Positions 23,676-37,046 of a stretch of DNA of 64,000 nt are shown here, piece after piece. Made by a program: the position numbers and the translations under genes. Position 1 is the stretch's first letter; every line of letters starts with the position of its first letter. The DNA is from Patagioenas fasciata (taxonomy: Eukaryota; Chordata; Aves; Columbiformes; Columbidae), in assembly GCF_037038585.1 (NCBI RefSeq), contig NC_092522.1, forward strand, positions 48,521,661-48,585,660, given 5' to 3'. The notes under the pieces are model-generated. The model searched no databases. It worked only from the letters and a program-made list of their open reading frames with translations, and was not told the origin of the DNA.

Positions 23676-26600
23676 GCGGGGGTGGGGGGACATTTTTGTT
23701 TTATTTTGTTTTGCCGCTAAAAAGAAGAAAATTCGACCAGAATAACAGCCTAGGAAAGGTTAGGTTAAGAATCTTTGAAAGATCTCTTTAATTTCTAAAT
23801 AATAATAATTTTAAAACACCTTCACCCTACTCCAGTGGGTATCAAGTGTATAAGTAAGCTGTCATATTACAAGAAATACTGTCTAGGAAATGACAACTCC
23901 TTCTAGCATAGCTCACATGTTGCGGAGTTCAGTGTAAGTAAATGTAGCCATGATAACCTCAGTAGATCCCAAATATGAATACAGCAGTGTCAGTTATTGA
24001 TCTAGTGTTTAGGGGCTGTGCATAGCTCGTTTTCACTGAACACAGAAATAGTTTGTAGAAACCTATTTGGTCAATTATCTAGTACTGCCATGTTTGTCTG
24101 CATGAACAAGGATGAATAAAACAAACAAAAAAAAACTTCAGAATTCAAACTAGCTATATATCAGTGCAGTAACAGGACACGTAGAATGACTGCTAACAGT
24201 AGCTAATTTCAGGGCACACAGATAGCATAATCTGTTAATTTATTTATGGCTGCTATCCAGCAGTAGTGCTAAGTGTGGCTGGATGGAAAAGGATGTGATG
24301 GAAAAAAATCCACAAAGTTTATACCAAGTTTGGCAGTGTCAGCCAACAAAAGGGACCCAGCAGAGCAGGCCACAGTCAGGTTAGCTGCAGGGTGCCAGAA
24401 GAGGGCTGCCCAGCACCCAGCCCCTGCTGCCTCCCACCACCCACATGGGCCTGCTCAGCCAGGCTGACAATGCAGGGAGCATCATCTCCTTTGGCCCACG
24501 CCTCATACGAGATAATTTTTTTTTCCCCCAAATTTAGGTGAATCCTGCTTGCAAAAAATCATGGAGTCTACCAACTTGTTCCGTAGTTTAAAGATTTAAA
24601 TCTCATGTTTAGTTATGTGTACAGACTAACTGGTCACCAGAGAGGGAAATTAAGTGGGTTACAAAGCCCCAGAGTTGTAAGATCTTAGCTCATACTGAAA
24701 TCGCTGGGATTAAGGTACCTATTCTCCTTGGAGGTGATGAACCGAAGCACGTCCCACATCTCCAGAAGCAAAATGAATTCCAAAACAGGAACAGGGCTAG
24801 AAAGCTTAATTTCTAATAACAGCAGTGTGCCCTGTTAAAAACATTGTGTTGTATTTCATTCTGTGGCTGCTCCACAAATACTCTCAGCAGCTGATGCAGC
24901 ATCTTGGTTGGGATTCCTCCCACCTAACTTTAGTGTTCTTGAGTGAGGCCTCCAGTCTGAATCTGAGTCCTTGGCGTTCCCCCCTACCAGCCAGGCAGCT
25001 CCTCCTGATGGCGATTCAGAACTCCAAAAATTTAGTTGGGGGAATTTCTGTGGTTCTGTAGTTAAAATTACTTTAAACAAACAACTGGTTTATAAAATCC
25101 TACTCCGAGAAAACACCTTTTAACCTATTAAAAATCACAGTATTCTGTCACAGAGAGCATGAGACACACAGAAACCCAGATGCAAAATAAAACAATTCTG
25201 TTTACTCTCAGAGATTTCAACTGCTTCTGTAAATCGTAAGCTGTAAACCAGCAAGGTACTGGCTGGGGATGGCCCCCAAGAACAGGATGCTGAGCTCCTG
25301 GAAACTCCCAGGGACCTCAACACATACATTAATTACTTGCTTTCTCCTTATTTCTGTCTCCAAGATGCGGCAGGGCAGGATGCTTTTATTTAAACAGCGT
25401 TACTTTTGAATCAAGGGTGACAGAACCTGAGGTATATCACCCTAGCTAGGGCTGCAGTCTTCAGTGTTACAGTAAAAAGACCTTTCCTGGGCACTGGGGA
25501 GAAAAGGAGGAGAAAGAGAATTGCTCTTGGGAGCCCATAATGGCCCCATGGCACTGCAGAAGCAGCCCTGAAGGAACCAGCAGAGCTGACACAGCTTCCA
25601 GAGAGGTTGTAAAGAAACCCAACCACTTTCCCAAGGAGAGCTGGTGGAGTCCTTCCAGCCACAGCTTTTTCAGATTAGCAGGTTCTACTTAAAGACAGCT
25701 CATCCCTCGAGGTAAAATACAGACCTTCCCAAAACAGCAAGCTCCTTCAACTCTGGGTAAAAGGAGGTATCTAGGACATACAGAATTGAATCCTTGATTA
25801 CTCAGAGGCATTATGGGGGAAAAAAAAAAAAAAAATACAAGCACTAAGACTTTTGGTAGTGTGGTAAACTGAGCTATTGACCTGAGATACTGCTGTTGTC
25901 CTTTTTCTAGAAGGTTTTGAGGGGTTTTCTTGGTTTTGTTTGTGTTTTGGTTTGGTTTTTTTTACTCCCTTTACTCTCTGTGCATGGGGGTATTTCTGCT
26001 CATTCAGGCCACCTGAAGGAGGTAATTTAATTTGCCAGTGTGGTAGCTAAAGCTGTAATTAATCTCATTACTTGCAAGCACTGGAGCCTCCATCAGTGGT
26101 GAGTGCTCATCAGCTGTGGCTAATCATAAGGTGCCTCTGCAAGGGCCATTTGGCTGTGCAGCTCAGAGCAGGGATGTCAGTTCCTCTGAATAGCATGTTG
26201 GGTCCTGATCACCTTTGGCTGGCTGATGGGAAGTGCTGTGCCTGCTCTAGGTGTGGAAGGCAACAGAGGTAGTTTCCTGGACTGATCTTCAAAGATCTCT
26301 ACTAAAAATTACTGGTGAGTGTTGATTTCTACCTACTAATCCCTCATACAGCATCTTGGAAACAATTAACATAACAGAAAATGGTAAAAGCTGACTGCTG
26401 AAAGTGTTCTTTTTAAATGTATCTGAGCATCTCTTTAGCTGTCTGATTGGCAGGGTCCTTTGAGAAGTTTTGCTTTCAAAGGAGGTAATTGTATCTTTGC
26501 ATGTTGAAACTCTGGTGCTCTGATGTTTGAAGTAGAGTTAAATCTGCAAGTCATCTTTCCTGTTCAGGCTTTTCTCAACCCTGCTGAGGTCTGAGCACCT

Positions 26601-28946
26601 GTCCCCTTTGCTCAGAGAGACTGGGTCCCAGTCACGCTGAAATGGGTCTGTTAGAAGAGCTGTTCTTGATTTGGCCTGAGGTGACTTCTCCTTTCTCCTC
26701 TGAAAAGAGAACTGCTTCTTTTGAACTGTTTAGTCTTGGCTTTAAGATCTGTTTCACGTGAAGAGCCTGTGTTCTCCTGGGATGTGACATTTCCCTTTCC
26801 TCAAACCATGGCCCCTATGGCCTCTTTAGCTGATACTGCTTCCAGAATCAAGCTTTGTCCCTGATAGTGAGGAGGGGTCTCCATCTCTTCCTCAGAAAGT
26901 AGAACTGCCTCCTTGTACCTGGGGGTTTGTCCATATAAATCACGTGAACCTCCATGCACTGGTCTAGGGCTGTGGGGTGTTTGGATATTTCTAGGAAGGC
27001 TTTAATTTGAAGAACGGGTGGCATTGAGCTGCTGGTGTGAGACTGCTGCTGCAGCTGTGCTGTGCGTATCTCGGCTTTGTGCTGCGGCTTCCACTCTGCT
27101 GGTAATTGAATTGAAATCAAAACATAACTGTGTTGCTCTGATGCTCTGGCTGCTAAATAGCAGTATTGTGAACAAATCAGAGTCATTTCAGAGAATCGTT
27201 TTAATATGGCAGAATCACAGCAATCAGGGGATAAAGTTAGATTTAAGAGTATCTGGTAAAGGAGCTGATTGGCATTCAAAGGAAAACTGCTTTTGTTCAG
27301 TCTTTCTGTAACTGGGGGTAGGCATCACCCAGAGGAATTAGCAGTGCTTGAGGGCCCTAGTAACTCTGTGTTCCTGCTCTGCCTCTGATTTTTGCCCTGT
27401 AGCTTTATATAGACAATTTTGCTTTCTGTCATTTTTTCCTAGTTTTGAGAGTACTTACTTCCTCATCTTTCAGTGCTGTGTAAGACTGCTTTTTTCTCTT
27501 TATACAGAGATGCATTGACAATAAAGTGCCTCCCCCTTCCCCATACCAAACCAGCCAGCTTGAAGGACAGGGAATGGAATAGCTCGATAGCTGAAACTGC
27601 AGGGTGATTGTTGGAAGGACCTAGTGGGATTTCAAACAATTAATCCCTCAAGATAACCTTGTGTCTTGCCTTCTACAATGATAAATGATGCCACAGTTCA
27701 GTATCACTACTATTCACTACTCCTTTGTGTTGATCTCATGTGCATCCCACTGTCTTTGCTGTCATTCCCATAAAGCATCTTTGTCATTTGCTGCAGCCTT
27801 TAACATGACTATGCTCTACAAGCCTTGAACAAAAGAATTAGCCTATCAAGAGAAAGGGTAGGGGAGGCGGAAAAGATAGACCAATCTTAAAAAATAAACA
27901 ACACTTGAGAGACTATTGTTACTGGTTGGATTATGAAGGAAACGTGTGCTACATGCATGGTAGGGAGGGGTGTTGGATTTCCTGGCTTCCAGCAACGATG
28001 ATGGGCAACAGGTGAGCATTTAGTGATGAAGACTGATCTCAAGGGGTTCACCTACCAAACTTTTTGGCTTCAGACTGCCACAGCCATGTAAATGGTGAAC
28101 ATGAAGTCTGAATAGGGAGGTATCTGACTTGGGTTTACAAAACCAGGTTAACTTTGAGATATTCTGTTTAAGATGCTAGTACTTGAAGGAGATTGAGTGT
28201 CTGACTTGAAGTGAATTCATCAGTTTTTAGAATCTCTGGGAACTTTCGCCCTAAGCCTGTGTGTCAATGACTTGTTTTTGTTTTTTTAAATCCAATGTTA
28301 TCCTTTTTTTTTCCTCCTCAGACTGAAATGGGCACAAAAATTTTCCACACAGCATGAATTAGTAGGTGTAAAGAAGTCAAGGCTGGGTCGTGCTGTTGTG
28401 GGCATTCACATTTTGATAAGTTCTAGTAAATGGCCCTATGAACAGATAATAAAAATACAATCTGCTTTTCCAACCTCATTCATGAGGGTAGGGAAAAAAA
28501 AAAAACACCACAACACTCTTAAAGAGCCCATTTGATTTTTTTTTTTCTCAGCTGAGCATATGCAAATTAGGGTTGTGCATATTTTATCAAGAATTACTGT
28601 AGTTTTACCCAGGAATGCCTTTAACTACTCTATAGTCACATTGACTTGCAGTGCCAAAAATATATCTGTTGTTAGATATCCCCTATCAAAAATAATGTTT
28701 TTTAAAAAGTAGATATAATGGATATCTGAGACATCTTGATTTATATGTTCATTAACAAACATATAGATGAACTAATATTTGGTTTCATTTCTGATGCAGT
28801 CTTGGTTGAATCTATGTAAATTGTATAAAAGAACCTTTTCTTGTGTACGTGTGAATATTTATTTCAGTTTTGTGATGGAAAGGACAGCCTGTAGTTTGAA
28901 TTCTTGCTATGGTATATTGGCACTAATCTGATTCAATCTAGATCGG
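23676..28946. other. Noncoding stretch, no recognised element
   Basis: An A16 run lies at 25820-25835 and a G/T-rich tract near 25920-25960. A block around 26030-26080 contains TAATTTAATTTG and GTAATTAATCTCATTAC-type TAAT clusters. A 143-codon minus-strand frame at 26848-27279 is unrecognised and faces a 97-codon frame on the plus strand. Confidence 0.35.
28560..28567 (+). promoter_or_regulatory. Perfect POU octamer ATGCAAAT
   Basis: ATGCAAAT sits in an AT-rich block next to a further TGCATAT half-site, just after a T-run. Other perfect octamers lie at 8137-8144 and 62095-62102. A single 8-mer is weak evidence of function. Confidence 0.15.
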
Positions 28947-28971
28947 GACCTACAGATTTGATCTGTAGGTC
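28947..28971. other. Perfect short hairpin, 11-bp arms with 3-base loop
   Basis: The arms gacctacagat (28947-28957) and atctgtaggtc (28961-28971) are exact reverse complements around ttg. The stem does not extend, so it is too short for a microRNA precursor. Confidence 0.8.
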
Positions 28972-31487
28972 AAATTTAGTGAGTCTTATAGTTGCCTGTA
29001 TGATGACTTCTGTCTAAAAAGCCTTTATGCTTCACAAGCTGGTTAAAGACACTGAGAAAAAGATATTTTTTTCTTTCTTAAACCAAGAACTTCAATCTGT
29101 TCTTGGGATCTGGTTGTCCATAACACTAAAGCATTTCTTCTGCCTGTAGATGTTAACCTGTTTATACTGGAGCACTGTATGCTTTGAAGTGTGCACTGTT
29201 GTCCTCAGTGCTGTGCTTCAAGATACAAGGTTAAGGTCTAAGGCAAAAGTGGGGATTACTTGAGTGCTATATGGGACCACCTACAGAAGTCCTTGATCCA
29301 GGCTATTCCTGGTACTCCCCACGTGTGAGTAAAGAAGTGTGTCGGGGGAAGCATATAGGGAAGTTCTGCCTTATCAGATTTCCTGCACAACCACAAAGCA
29401 ATATGACAATTTCCAGTACTTTTCTTATAGTTCAGCAGTTTTGGAAGTCTTTCCAAAACACCTTGATCATAATAGTAGCTGTAGACCTTGGTTGCCCGCC
29501 TCTGCTCTTTCTGAATCTCCTGTCTATCAATACAACCATTTCCTTATGCAAAGCTGCCAAACTAGTTTCATCCTGTCTGTGGAGTTCACTTGTTTCAACT
29601 TATGAAGCCAGGAGTGAGCTGGAAGAATCTGTGAATTTGTGTGACATGAGACTCTCTGTTGGGTTTCATCAGGAAGATGAATATATTTGGACTGAAACAT
29701 AGTGGGAACGGCAGGGTGGGGCACTTTCTAAACTGTGTATGATAAATTATTTCCTCATGAGATGCAAGGTATTTTGCTTAAGTCTGGTGATGTCTCACAC
29801 TTTGTTACCCAGGACATGACTTATAAGCAATTTAGAATTGTCTTGTCAGCACCTCAGAAGGCTTTTTGGGTTTTGTTTTGGCAGTGTCCATGGCTCTTAG
29901 TTACTAGCAAGAGGTGCTGTATGAACTCCCAGATCCCAACTCAATAGTGCGTGTCAGGCTCCAGGTGGATTGTCATACTGCAGAGTATTTCAGGTTGTCT
30001 GAAACTATAATACTGAAAATATTGTCAGTGAAGTATCAACAGCCTAGAGACCCATGTGATTATCAGGGATGTAGAAAGAGCAAGACTAAAGTATCTCTCT
30101 TCAAGAATTTGAACCTGATTCTCCTGTATGCCAAGGAAGTGCACAATTGCTTGTCTACTAGCAACTGTTTATTGGCACCTGGGAAGCACAGGTGATTTTT
30201 TTAATTATGGAGGGTTTTGATGTTTTGTTTTACTTTCCTTGAGTAAGAAGATTAACAAAGCATGATTTCCTCAGGAGGGACACAAAAGGAAGGTTTCTTA
30301 GGATAGGAAAAAATATTTCCTATCCAGCTCTAATAGCAATATTCTATTAGTTCAGACAATATTTCAGGTAAGCGGTGTCCTTGGCCATCGGGAAACTTCT
30401 AGGAAAAATATTTCCCTTGAAAACAGATGTTTCCAATAGTTTATGGCTCCTGCTCAAATCTAGAACTAGTCGACATTGGTCTCTCATCTATATCCCCTCC
30501 CTACTCTCACAGGACCCGCAGGGAGGCAGAACGTGCACAGGAAGGGAAGGCTTTTTTTGTTCATATTTGTGGTTAACCAGGCTTGAAAGGCAGCTCAGTC
30601 TGAGCTGAACTTTGTTTTGGCCAATGGGTCTTATTCTGTCAAAACCAATTGCCTCATTCAAGTTAATCAAAGTGATCTATAGGAGCCTGTACCTAGGTAC
30701 TATTGTCAGTGGAGAAGAGAAAGCCATCAGTTCCCTCAAAGATGACGGGAACTTGGCTCTTGCCTCTGGTTGAGAGCAGCAAGTACCAGCAAAGCAGAAA
30801 GCTTTCTGCAAGGGCAATGAGTAACAGGGAGAACACGGATGACTTGGCACTTGGAACATGCTGTTGCCTCCATGCCAGCATTTTCTGTAGCTTCTCAACA
30901 GGCTATTTTGCTGCTTGATGCTCCTGCACCACTGTGGGGACAGCCTACCTCTGGACAGGGTGTGCTCTGGTCCCTGCTGGATTACCTCAGCCAGGTTGGA
31001 AACAGTCTTTGTAAAGGTTTATGTGTGCAAGTTGATTCAGTCAGGCATTGGCATCCTATAGACCTGCAAACAAACGCTGTGTGTCAGTGCTTAGCTGTGG
31101 AGATCCTCCTTATTAAAAGTCCTCTTGCATTACCTCAAGCAAATGTGGTTTTGTTGCTGAGCTGAGCCCTGCTAGCTTTCCCCCAGATAGCAATTCCTAA
31201 TGCACAGCAAAGATGAATACGGAACACGATAAATGTCATTAAAAGAAGTCAGAGCCTTTGCTGATCTAAGCTGAAGCATCAGATGACAGATGAAAACTAT
31301 TAAAGCTGGGCATGTTTACATCTGTATTACCAGTGAAAATCAAAATGTTATCTGCTGCCTCAGTCTGTGTAAATTGTCACATGCACATACCTTGTAAATG
31401 GTGATACTATTGGTGGTGTATCTTTTGGTCTTGTTTTCTGGTTGTTGTTTATTTCTTTTTAAGTGTTTACAATGTGCTTCTCTGCAG
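28972..31487. other. Noncoding stretch, unrecognised open frames
   Basis: A 143-codon plus-strand frame (29271-29702) and an overlapping 88-codon frame (29339-29605) are both open and neither is recognised. No repeats. A donor-like CAG followed by GTAAGC lies at 30369. Confidence 0.3.
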
Positions 31488-31670
31488 CCGTAACAGAATG
31501 AACATCTACACAGGGTTATGTCTTGGTGTCCTGGCCCTGGCAAAGGAGGCTGAAACCTTTCTCTTCTTGTCTAGCAAAGTTCTCCACCTAAGCTACTCTG
31601 TGAAGTACTGGGCAAGAAGGAAGTCCCAAGTTATCCAAGGTTGTGCTGGAGAAACAGTCAGGAAGGGCAG
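31488..31670 (+). CDS. Possible internal exon, unrecognised
   Basis: A strong acceptor (long T-rich tract, then gtgcttctctgcag) and an acceptable donor (GGGCAG followed by GTGTGT) enclose 183 nt open in one frame. The peptide includes NRMNIYTGLCLGVLALAKEA and later SVKYWARRKSQVIQG. One hydrophobic run is visible but no family motif. The frame continues 20 codons past the donor to a stop at 31731, so a terminal exon is also possible. Confidence 0.25.
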
Positions 31671-34600
31671 GTGTGTGGAGGAAGCATTTGGATATCAGAG
31701 GTTTTTAACTGTGAGACTTTGCACGTGCTAAAGGAGCAGTGTGATTATCTGGTTTGTTAGAGGAAAACCTATGATGGATATCCCAGACCCCTTGCTTAGT
31801 GTTTGGACTTTCCTGTCCAGGCTTCTTCATTTATTTCACACTAAAGTAAATGAAAAAAGCATAAAATTAACCTGTGGACAGAAGCGGAGGGAAGCGCATG
31901 TCTCATGGCCTTGCTGCTGCAGCCTGGGGGTGGGATGCTGAGTACTGGGCCCACACTCAGCTGGAGGCACAGGACCACAACAAGGGGGTCCTAACAGGTG
32001 GGTCATCAAGAGTGGATGTTACAATGCCCAAGAACATCAGTTAGCTTGGTGTGGGTCCAGAGGCAGCTCTTCCTGCCGATGGGTTTGGGCTCACAGCCAT
32101 GGTCTCCCAAGGGCTGCTGCATGCCACCATGGCTTCTTGGCATGTGAGTGCTCAGGTTTTAGCTTTTGCTCCTCTTCCCCTGTCCTTCACAAGCTGCTTT
32201 CCTGCCTTCTCAACTCCCCAGCCACCTCTAAGTGACAATAGCACAGCGATGCCTAGAACAGTGTCCCTTCTACCAGAAAGGGAAATCTCATCCTTCTGGA
32301 ACATAGTGCTCAATGAGTTAATTCCTAGCTGGAGCATGTTTGCAGAGTGTCCTTGAGTATTTCTCTGAGCTGGTGGCAAAGGAAAACAAACAGGAGATGC
32401 CAACAGAGAAGGAAGGGCATGTTTGTGGCAGGAAGCTATGAGAAGTAGGAATGTAAGGGATGAAAAGTCAAATCTGGTTGACTCACTGTAACTCATATCA
32501 GTCTCTGACAGTTGTGTGTTTAGAGATCTTACTCTCTGTCTCTGTTTACATCAGGTACAGATGAGCTTTGCACCTTGCACCTTCAAAAGTTAACACCCTC
32601 TCTGAAATTTCTGCTCTAAGCTGCCTCTTTTTTTTAATTTTTAGGTTTTATTAAAAAAAAGAAAAAACCCCACACCTTTATGCAACAGTGCTTTTGGTGG
32701 GTTTCTAGTGTGCAATTTCAAAACTATTGCTGCTTTGTTACTCATAGCTGCTGCTGTACAGCAGCAAAAACATGTAGTACATTGATATTGTTACAACCTA
32801 TCTTGGATTTGAATGGTAAAGAGAAGTATAAAATAGTGTTTCACAGTAGGAATTTAACAATCCAACCTCCTTAGGAAGATATAACGTTATGGCTTTTTAA
32901 GGTATGTGGGTCCTTTTGAAGTTTGGTACCTGGCTTTTCTTGTAAGAAGAGCCAGGTTCAATTTCTCATCTGGACAATGTATGAAAAGTAACATATTTGG
33001 CTTGTCTTGACTTTGAGTTTGAAGATCCATCTTGTATCCAGTTGTAAAAGCCTTTGAAAGTCTGCAGTTGTAGGCTCTGTGATGACTGGCTGAAAGCAGC
33101 CACGAACTTGTGAGGAAAGGCAGCAGATGCTGAGTGCGCGGTCTGTGTGCAGCCAAGGGGGCTGCAACGCACCAGGGGAAATTAATTTGTTGCAGATGCT
33201 CTATCTGTGACGGAGCCAATGGAGAAAGTGGGAGAGGGCCATACTGCTTCTGACCTGCATGCCACGAATGCGCGTTTTATTTTTTCCCTTGCCAGCTGCG
33301 TTTGCTGTATATAATTAGGGTGGATGGGAGCTCTCATTTGAAACCTGCTGCTGTTCTGTGTGGTTAAGAATTAGGCATCCCCTATGTCCTTTCTGCTCTC
33401 TCCCCTCTATCTACCCTCAATATCTATAGGAGTAAGATAGACTACTCAATGTTTGAGCGCTGAATATAGCAGCTAAATAAAGGAGATGTTTCCTGGTGTC
33501 CCTAAAACTGTATAGCAAGCACATACTTTGCTAATCTTAGATGGACTTTGATGTCAGCATTTCCAGAAAGCTCCAAAGGATCTCTTTTCACTGTAACTAC
33601 AATAAAAGAGAAAACATAGAAGATGACTTTTGAGACAGAACAAAAGTCTGTAAATTGAAGTTCTTTTCTAAGTGCCACATGCAAGTGCAACAGCACCTGG
33701 AAATTCAAACTGAAAAACTCTAAGTCATATTGCAAGGTTGCAGACACTCTTGCCATCACTAATTCATTGAGTATCTTCTATGAAATAGTTCTTAAAAACT
33801 GTAGTGTTTTCAGTGTGATACTGAATGGTCAAAACCAGGAACTTGCATTCCACTTGATTCTGCTCTCTCCCAGACTTTGAGGGATGGCTCTTCCTCGGAC
33901 TGCCAAGCCTTTTTCTGCCTTATGATAGCTTTGTTCCCCTCCTGAACCCTGATCCAGGTTGTTGGTAAATGGAACAAACTTGGCTCAGATAATGCATGTA
34001 AGCACCTGACATGAAGGATCCTGATCTTCACAGGTCATAGCACCCACAGCTCCCATAGAAATTTCTGGGAAGCCCCAGCACTTCTCTCTTTGGAAAACTG
34101 GCACAGCCCCTTTTGTCTCCTTCTGTTTGGCTTCAGGAGCCATACAGGAGAAACACAGCTGTTCTCCATTTAAGGGATGGGATCTCAGATGTTAGTGAGA
34201 TGTAGCTGAGAAAATCCAACCATGGGTTTTTACCGCTCTTCGGAACAGGATCGGGGAGTATCTTTTCTATTTTTTTCTGTGTTTTCCCACTGCGGTGACT
34301 AAACGATAAGCAGAGCCTTTACTTCAGCCCTCAGTCATGCTGTTTTGTTTCGCAGCCTGAGGTGTGGAGACTAAGGAACTGCCGTGTAGGATGAAGGAGG
34401 TCTTGCTTTTTCACTTGAGATACTGCTGTCTGAGTCGGTTCTGGTCTGTAGTTTTCTGTTGTTCTTGTTCATGCAGAATTTGGGAGATGGTAGCAGCTCA
34501 GCACATTGGGGCAGTCTCTGGCATGCCTGTGTCTATAAATGCTACCTGCTTGAATGTGCTGTTGGGTAGAAGTGTCAATCTCTTAATCGTGCAACAAACT

Positions 34601-35989
34601 ACGGTATTTTGGCTTAAATTGAGCTGTATAATTATCCAGGCCTAGATACATGGAAAACTGTCATCCAGCACCTGCTTTACAAAAGATGAAAGCCATGCCT
34701 CAAAGGAGAAAGCAAACATGTTTCAGGTGTTGAAAGACAGTGAATGGAGGTAAGTCTTGAACTGGAAGAGGACCAGTTCTTCAGAGACCAGAAATGTTTT
34801 CTGTTTGGTTTGCACTGAATTGCTTAGAAAACTGGTAAATAATGAGCCAGCACTCAGATGTGGTCCTCGCTGATAATGCAGCATCAGCTGTTTGGGACCT
34901 GGATACTCAGTGAAGCAAGGCAGGGTGTTTGGTTTCTGTCCCAAATGCACGTGTTCACATCAAGAGGCAAAATCACAACTTGTGCTAATTGGCATGGCAG
35001 CTGGCCATCTGTGTGCAGAGGGAGGGTGAGCAGGCCTTGAGCACATGGGCTAGGGGAAGATGGGCTAGGGGAAGATGGCCCCGGGCTGGGGTCGCTGTCT
35101 TTGCTGCTGACTGGACTGAAAGCAGAGAAGTCAGGCTGGCACTGAATTTACTTTAACAGCCATTGACACTGGCTGGAGATATTATTTATCAAGTGAGAGG
35201 TAAAGCCTGACTCCAGACTGGGAAGGAGTAAACTCTCGCCAGCTGGGAGAGTATGTTGTAGGTTGTTGAAATGAAGACCTTTCTGCCTGCAAAAAGTGCT
35301 GCTTGTTTTGAAAAAGTGAGTCTGTGCTAAAGAAACATTCTAGATTTGATAAACTGGTAGGGAATAAGGCAAATCCTTACTGGCTCCCTAACTTTATTTC
35401 AAGTGAAGCTCACTGGAAGTGAGGTGTTTGTTAGCTGGAGGAGAAGGTAGGAACACTATCTGTATTTATATCTATTGGAGTATGGAGAAGAGCTTTAGAG
35501 CTGAGCAAATAACATTTTTAGCATATCTGTTTCCAGCAAATGCGTGTCAATTATTCTGTATGTGCAACTCTGCCTCTTCTCCTAAAATCCATCTGGGAAA
35601 ATAAGTGAATCGTTTCTCATCAGGCTACAAAAGTTTCAGAACTCCTCTCCAGGGTTCCTTCAACAATCTCCTGGATACATCTTAATTTTCTGTAACAGTC
35701 CTAATCCACTTCCCATAGGTGCCCACGGGAGCCTTGTTATCGACCTCAACTGGAAAAAGGATTGCTTCTTTCCCTCATTATAATTGCTATTAACTGACAC
35801 AGTTCTTGTCCGTCTCCATCACAGGGGCCATTAACATAATAGGTCAGAGAAAGTGAGCTCTGTCCATGCCCCTCGAAGGTGTCCCTGCAGTGTGGGGATG
35901 GAGCATGTTGGCTGTGTGAGAGGGAGCTGGTCTAGCTCCCCATCTGCTCAGGGAGCACTGAGACCTGGGGCTGTCATTAAGGGCATCCT
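31671..35989. other. Noncoding stretch with minor repeats
   Basis: It holds an 18-bp palindrome at 32749-32766 and a 15-bp tandem duplication at 35045-35078. A perfect donor (GAATGGAG followed by GTAAGT) lies at 34749/34750, preceded by an open frame reading DESHASKEKANMFQVLKDSE, but the upstream acceptor is poor. Overlapping open frames on both strands at 32887-33219 and 33502-34031 are not recognised. Confidence 0.3.
35045..35078. repeat. 15-bp tandem duplication
   Basis: The unit atgggctaggggaag occurs twice in tandem and is followed by the first four bases of a third copy. Confidence 0.85.
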
Positions 35990-36412
35990 TCACCAGCATT
36001 TAAACCCCCATACACATGTCTGGGAGACTGATACGGGTGGCAGGCTGGAAACTTCCCCTGTCTGCTGTTCTTTAATTGCCTGTTCCTGAAGCAGTTTCTG
36101 GGGTGAACCGGTGCTTGGTAGCTTGTTACCTGAATTGCCTCTGAAGGTTTCCTGCAGAGCTGGTGGGTAAAAGAGATGCTGAGTTGCCCTTGGAGCTTGC
36201 CTTTCTCCTTTGCCTGACCAGAGTAACCAAGCACTGGAGCTAGGTTGAGCAGCCAACTCAGCGTGCTTCCTCCTGCAGTGGCACGACAGAGCATGTTGAA
36301 GTCTCATCTTCCTCTCCAGAATTGGGAATACCTGAGTTTCAGGCAAGGGCTCAAGTGGAGGACCTGGAAACAGATTTGATGGAGAAAATACAAGGATAGT
36401 GGAGTCCCACAT
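35990..36412 (-). other. 140-codon open frame, unrecognised
   Basis: Proline-, serine- and glutamine-rich translation with no domain or signal peptide that I recognise. It lies next to a longer minus-strand frame (36492-37046) in a different frame. Both may be chance in a locally stop-poor segment, or parts of a decayed coding sequence. Confidence 0.15.
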
Positions 36413-36491
36413 GCTTGTTCTGGTAGCAAGTTGCAGATCCTACAAGGGTGATCCTGGGTTAACTGTTTCACCTGAAAACCTCATGTGAGTT

Positions 36492-37046
36492 TTAGCTACC
36501 TGAACTAGATGCATGTAGGCCCAGAGCCATGTGTAGCACAGACTTGTTTAGGTCTTGGACTGGCAACTGAAAGGCATTTAAATGATGGTGACCACCAGGG
36601 AGATCTGTTTCTTCTAGAAAAGCAACCCTTTTCCTTTCTGACTGTAGAAGAGAAGAGGTATTCTGGTCCTTCTGTGCCTGGGCTCTCATGTTTGCACTAC
36701 CTTGAGCTAGCCCTTGTATGAGGCATTTGAGATAGGAGACGAGGGTGAAGAGACTGTCCTTCTGCCCCATACGGCATGCTGATATGGGCCATCTACCACC
36801 ATCTACCACCACTTCTGTTAGGGTAGCAGTCCCAATGTCCAGATTTTGATGGGTATATCTATGCATGGCACTTAACCTGAGAGGAGCATGGTGTCTGTGC
36901 AAAGTCTGGAATTGTCCTGTAGCTGAAACCTGACTGGTGTTGCAGACCTTGTTGGCTGATGTCTGCCCTGTTTTCCTGTAGCCATGCAGACTAAAGGGGA
37001 TGTGGAGGAAGAGATAAGAAAAATAAGCCTCTGTGCTGGGCAGCAT
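36492..37046 (-). other. 184-codon open frame, second longest in window, unrecognised
   Basis: The predicted peptide starts MLPSTEAYFSYLFLHIPFSL, giving a hydrophobic N-terminal stretch, then becomes hydrophilic (for example LLQSERKRVAFLEETDLPGG) with a His-rich GGHHHL. No TATA, CpG island or conserved domain is seen. The codon before the start region is a stop, so the frame does not extend upstream. It is not a recognised transposon protein. Confidence 0.18.

Noticed and set aside
26848..27311. 143-codon minus and 97-codon plus open frames
   Set aside because: Opposed frames in one stop-poor segment; no domain, splice or transposon signature.
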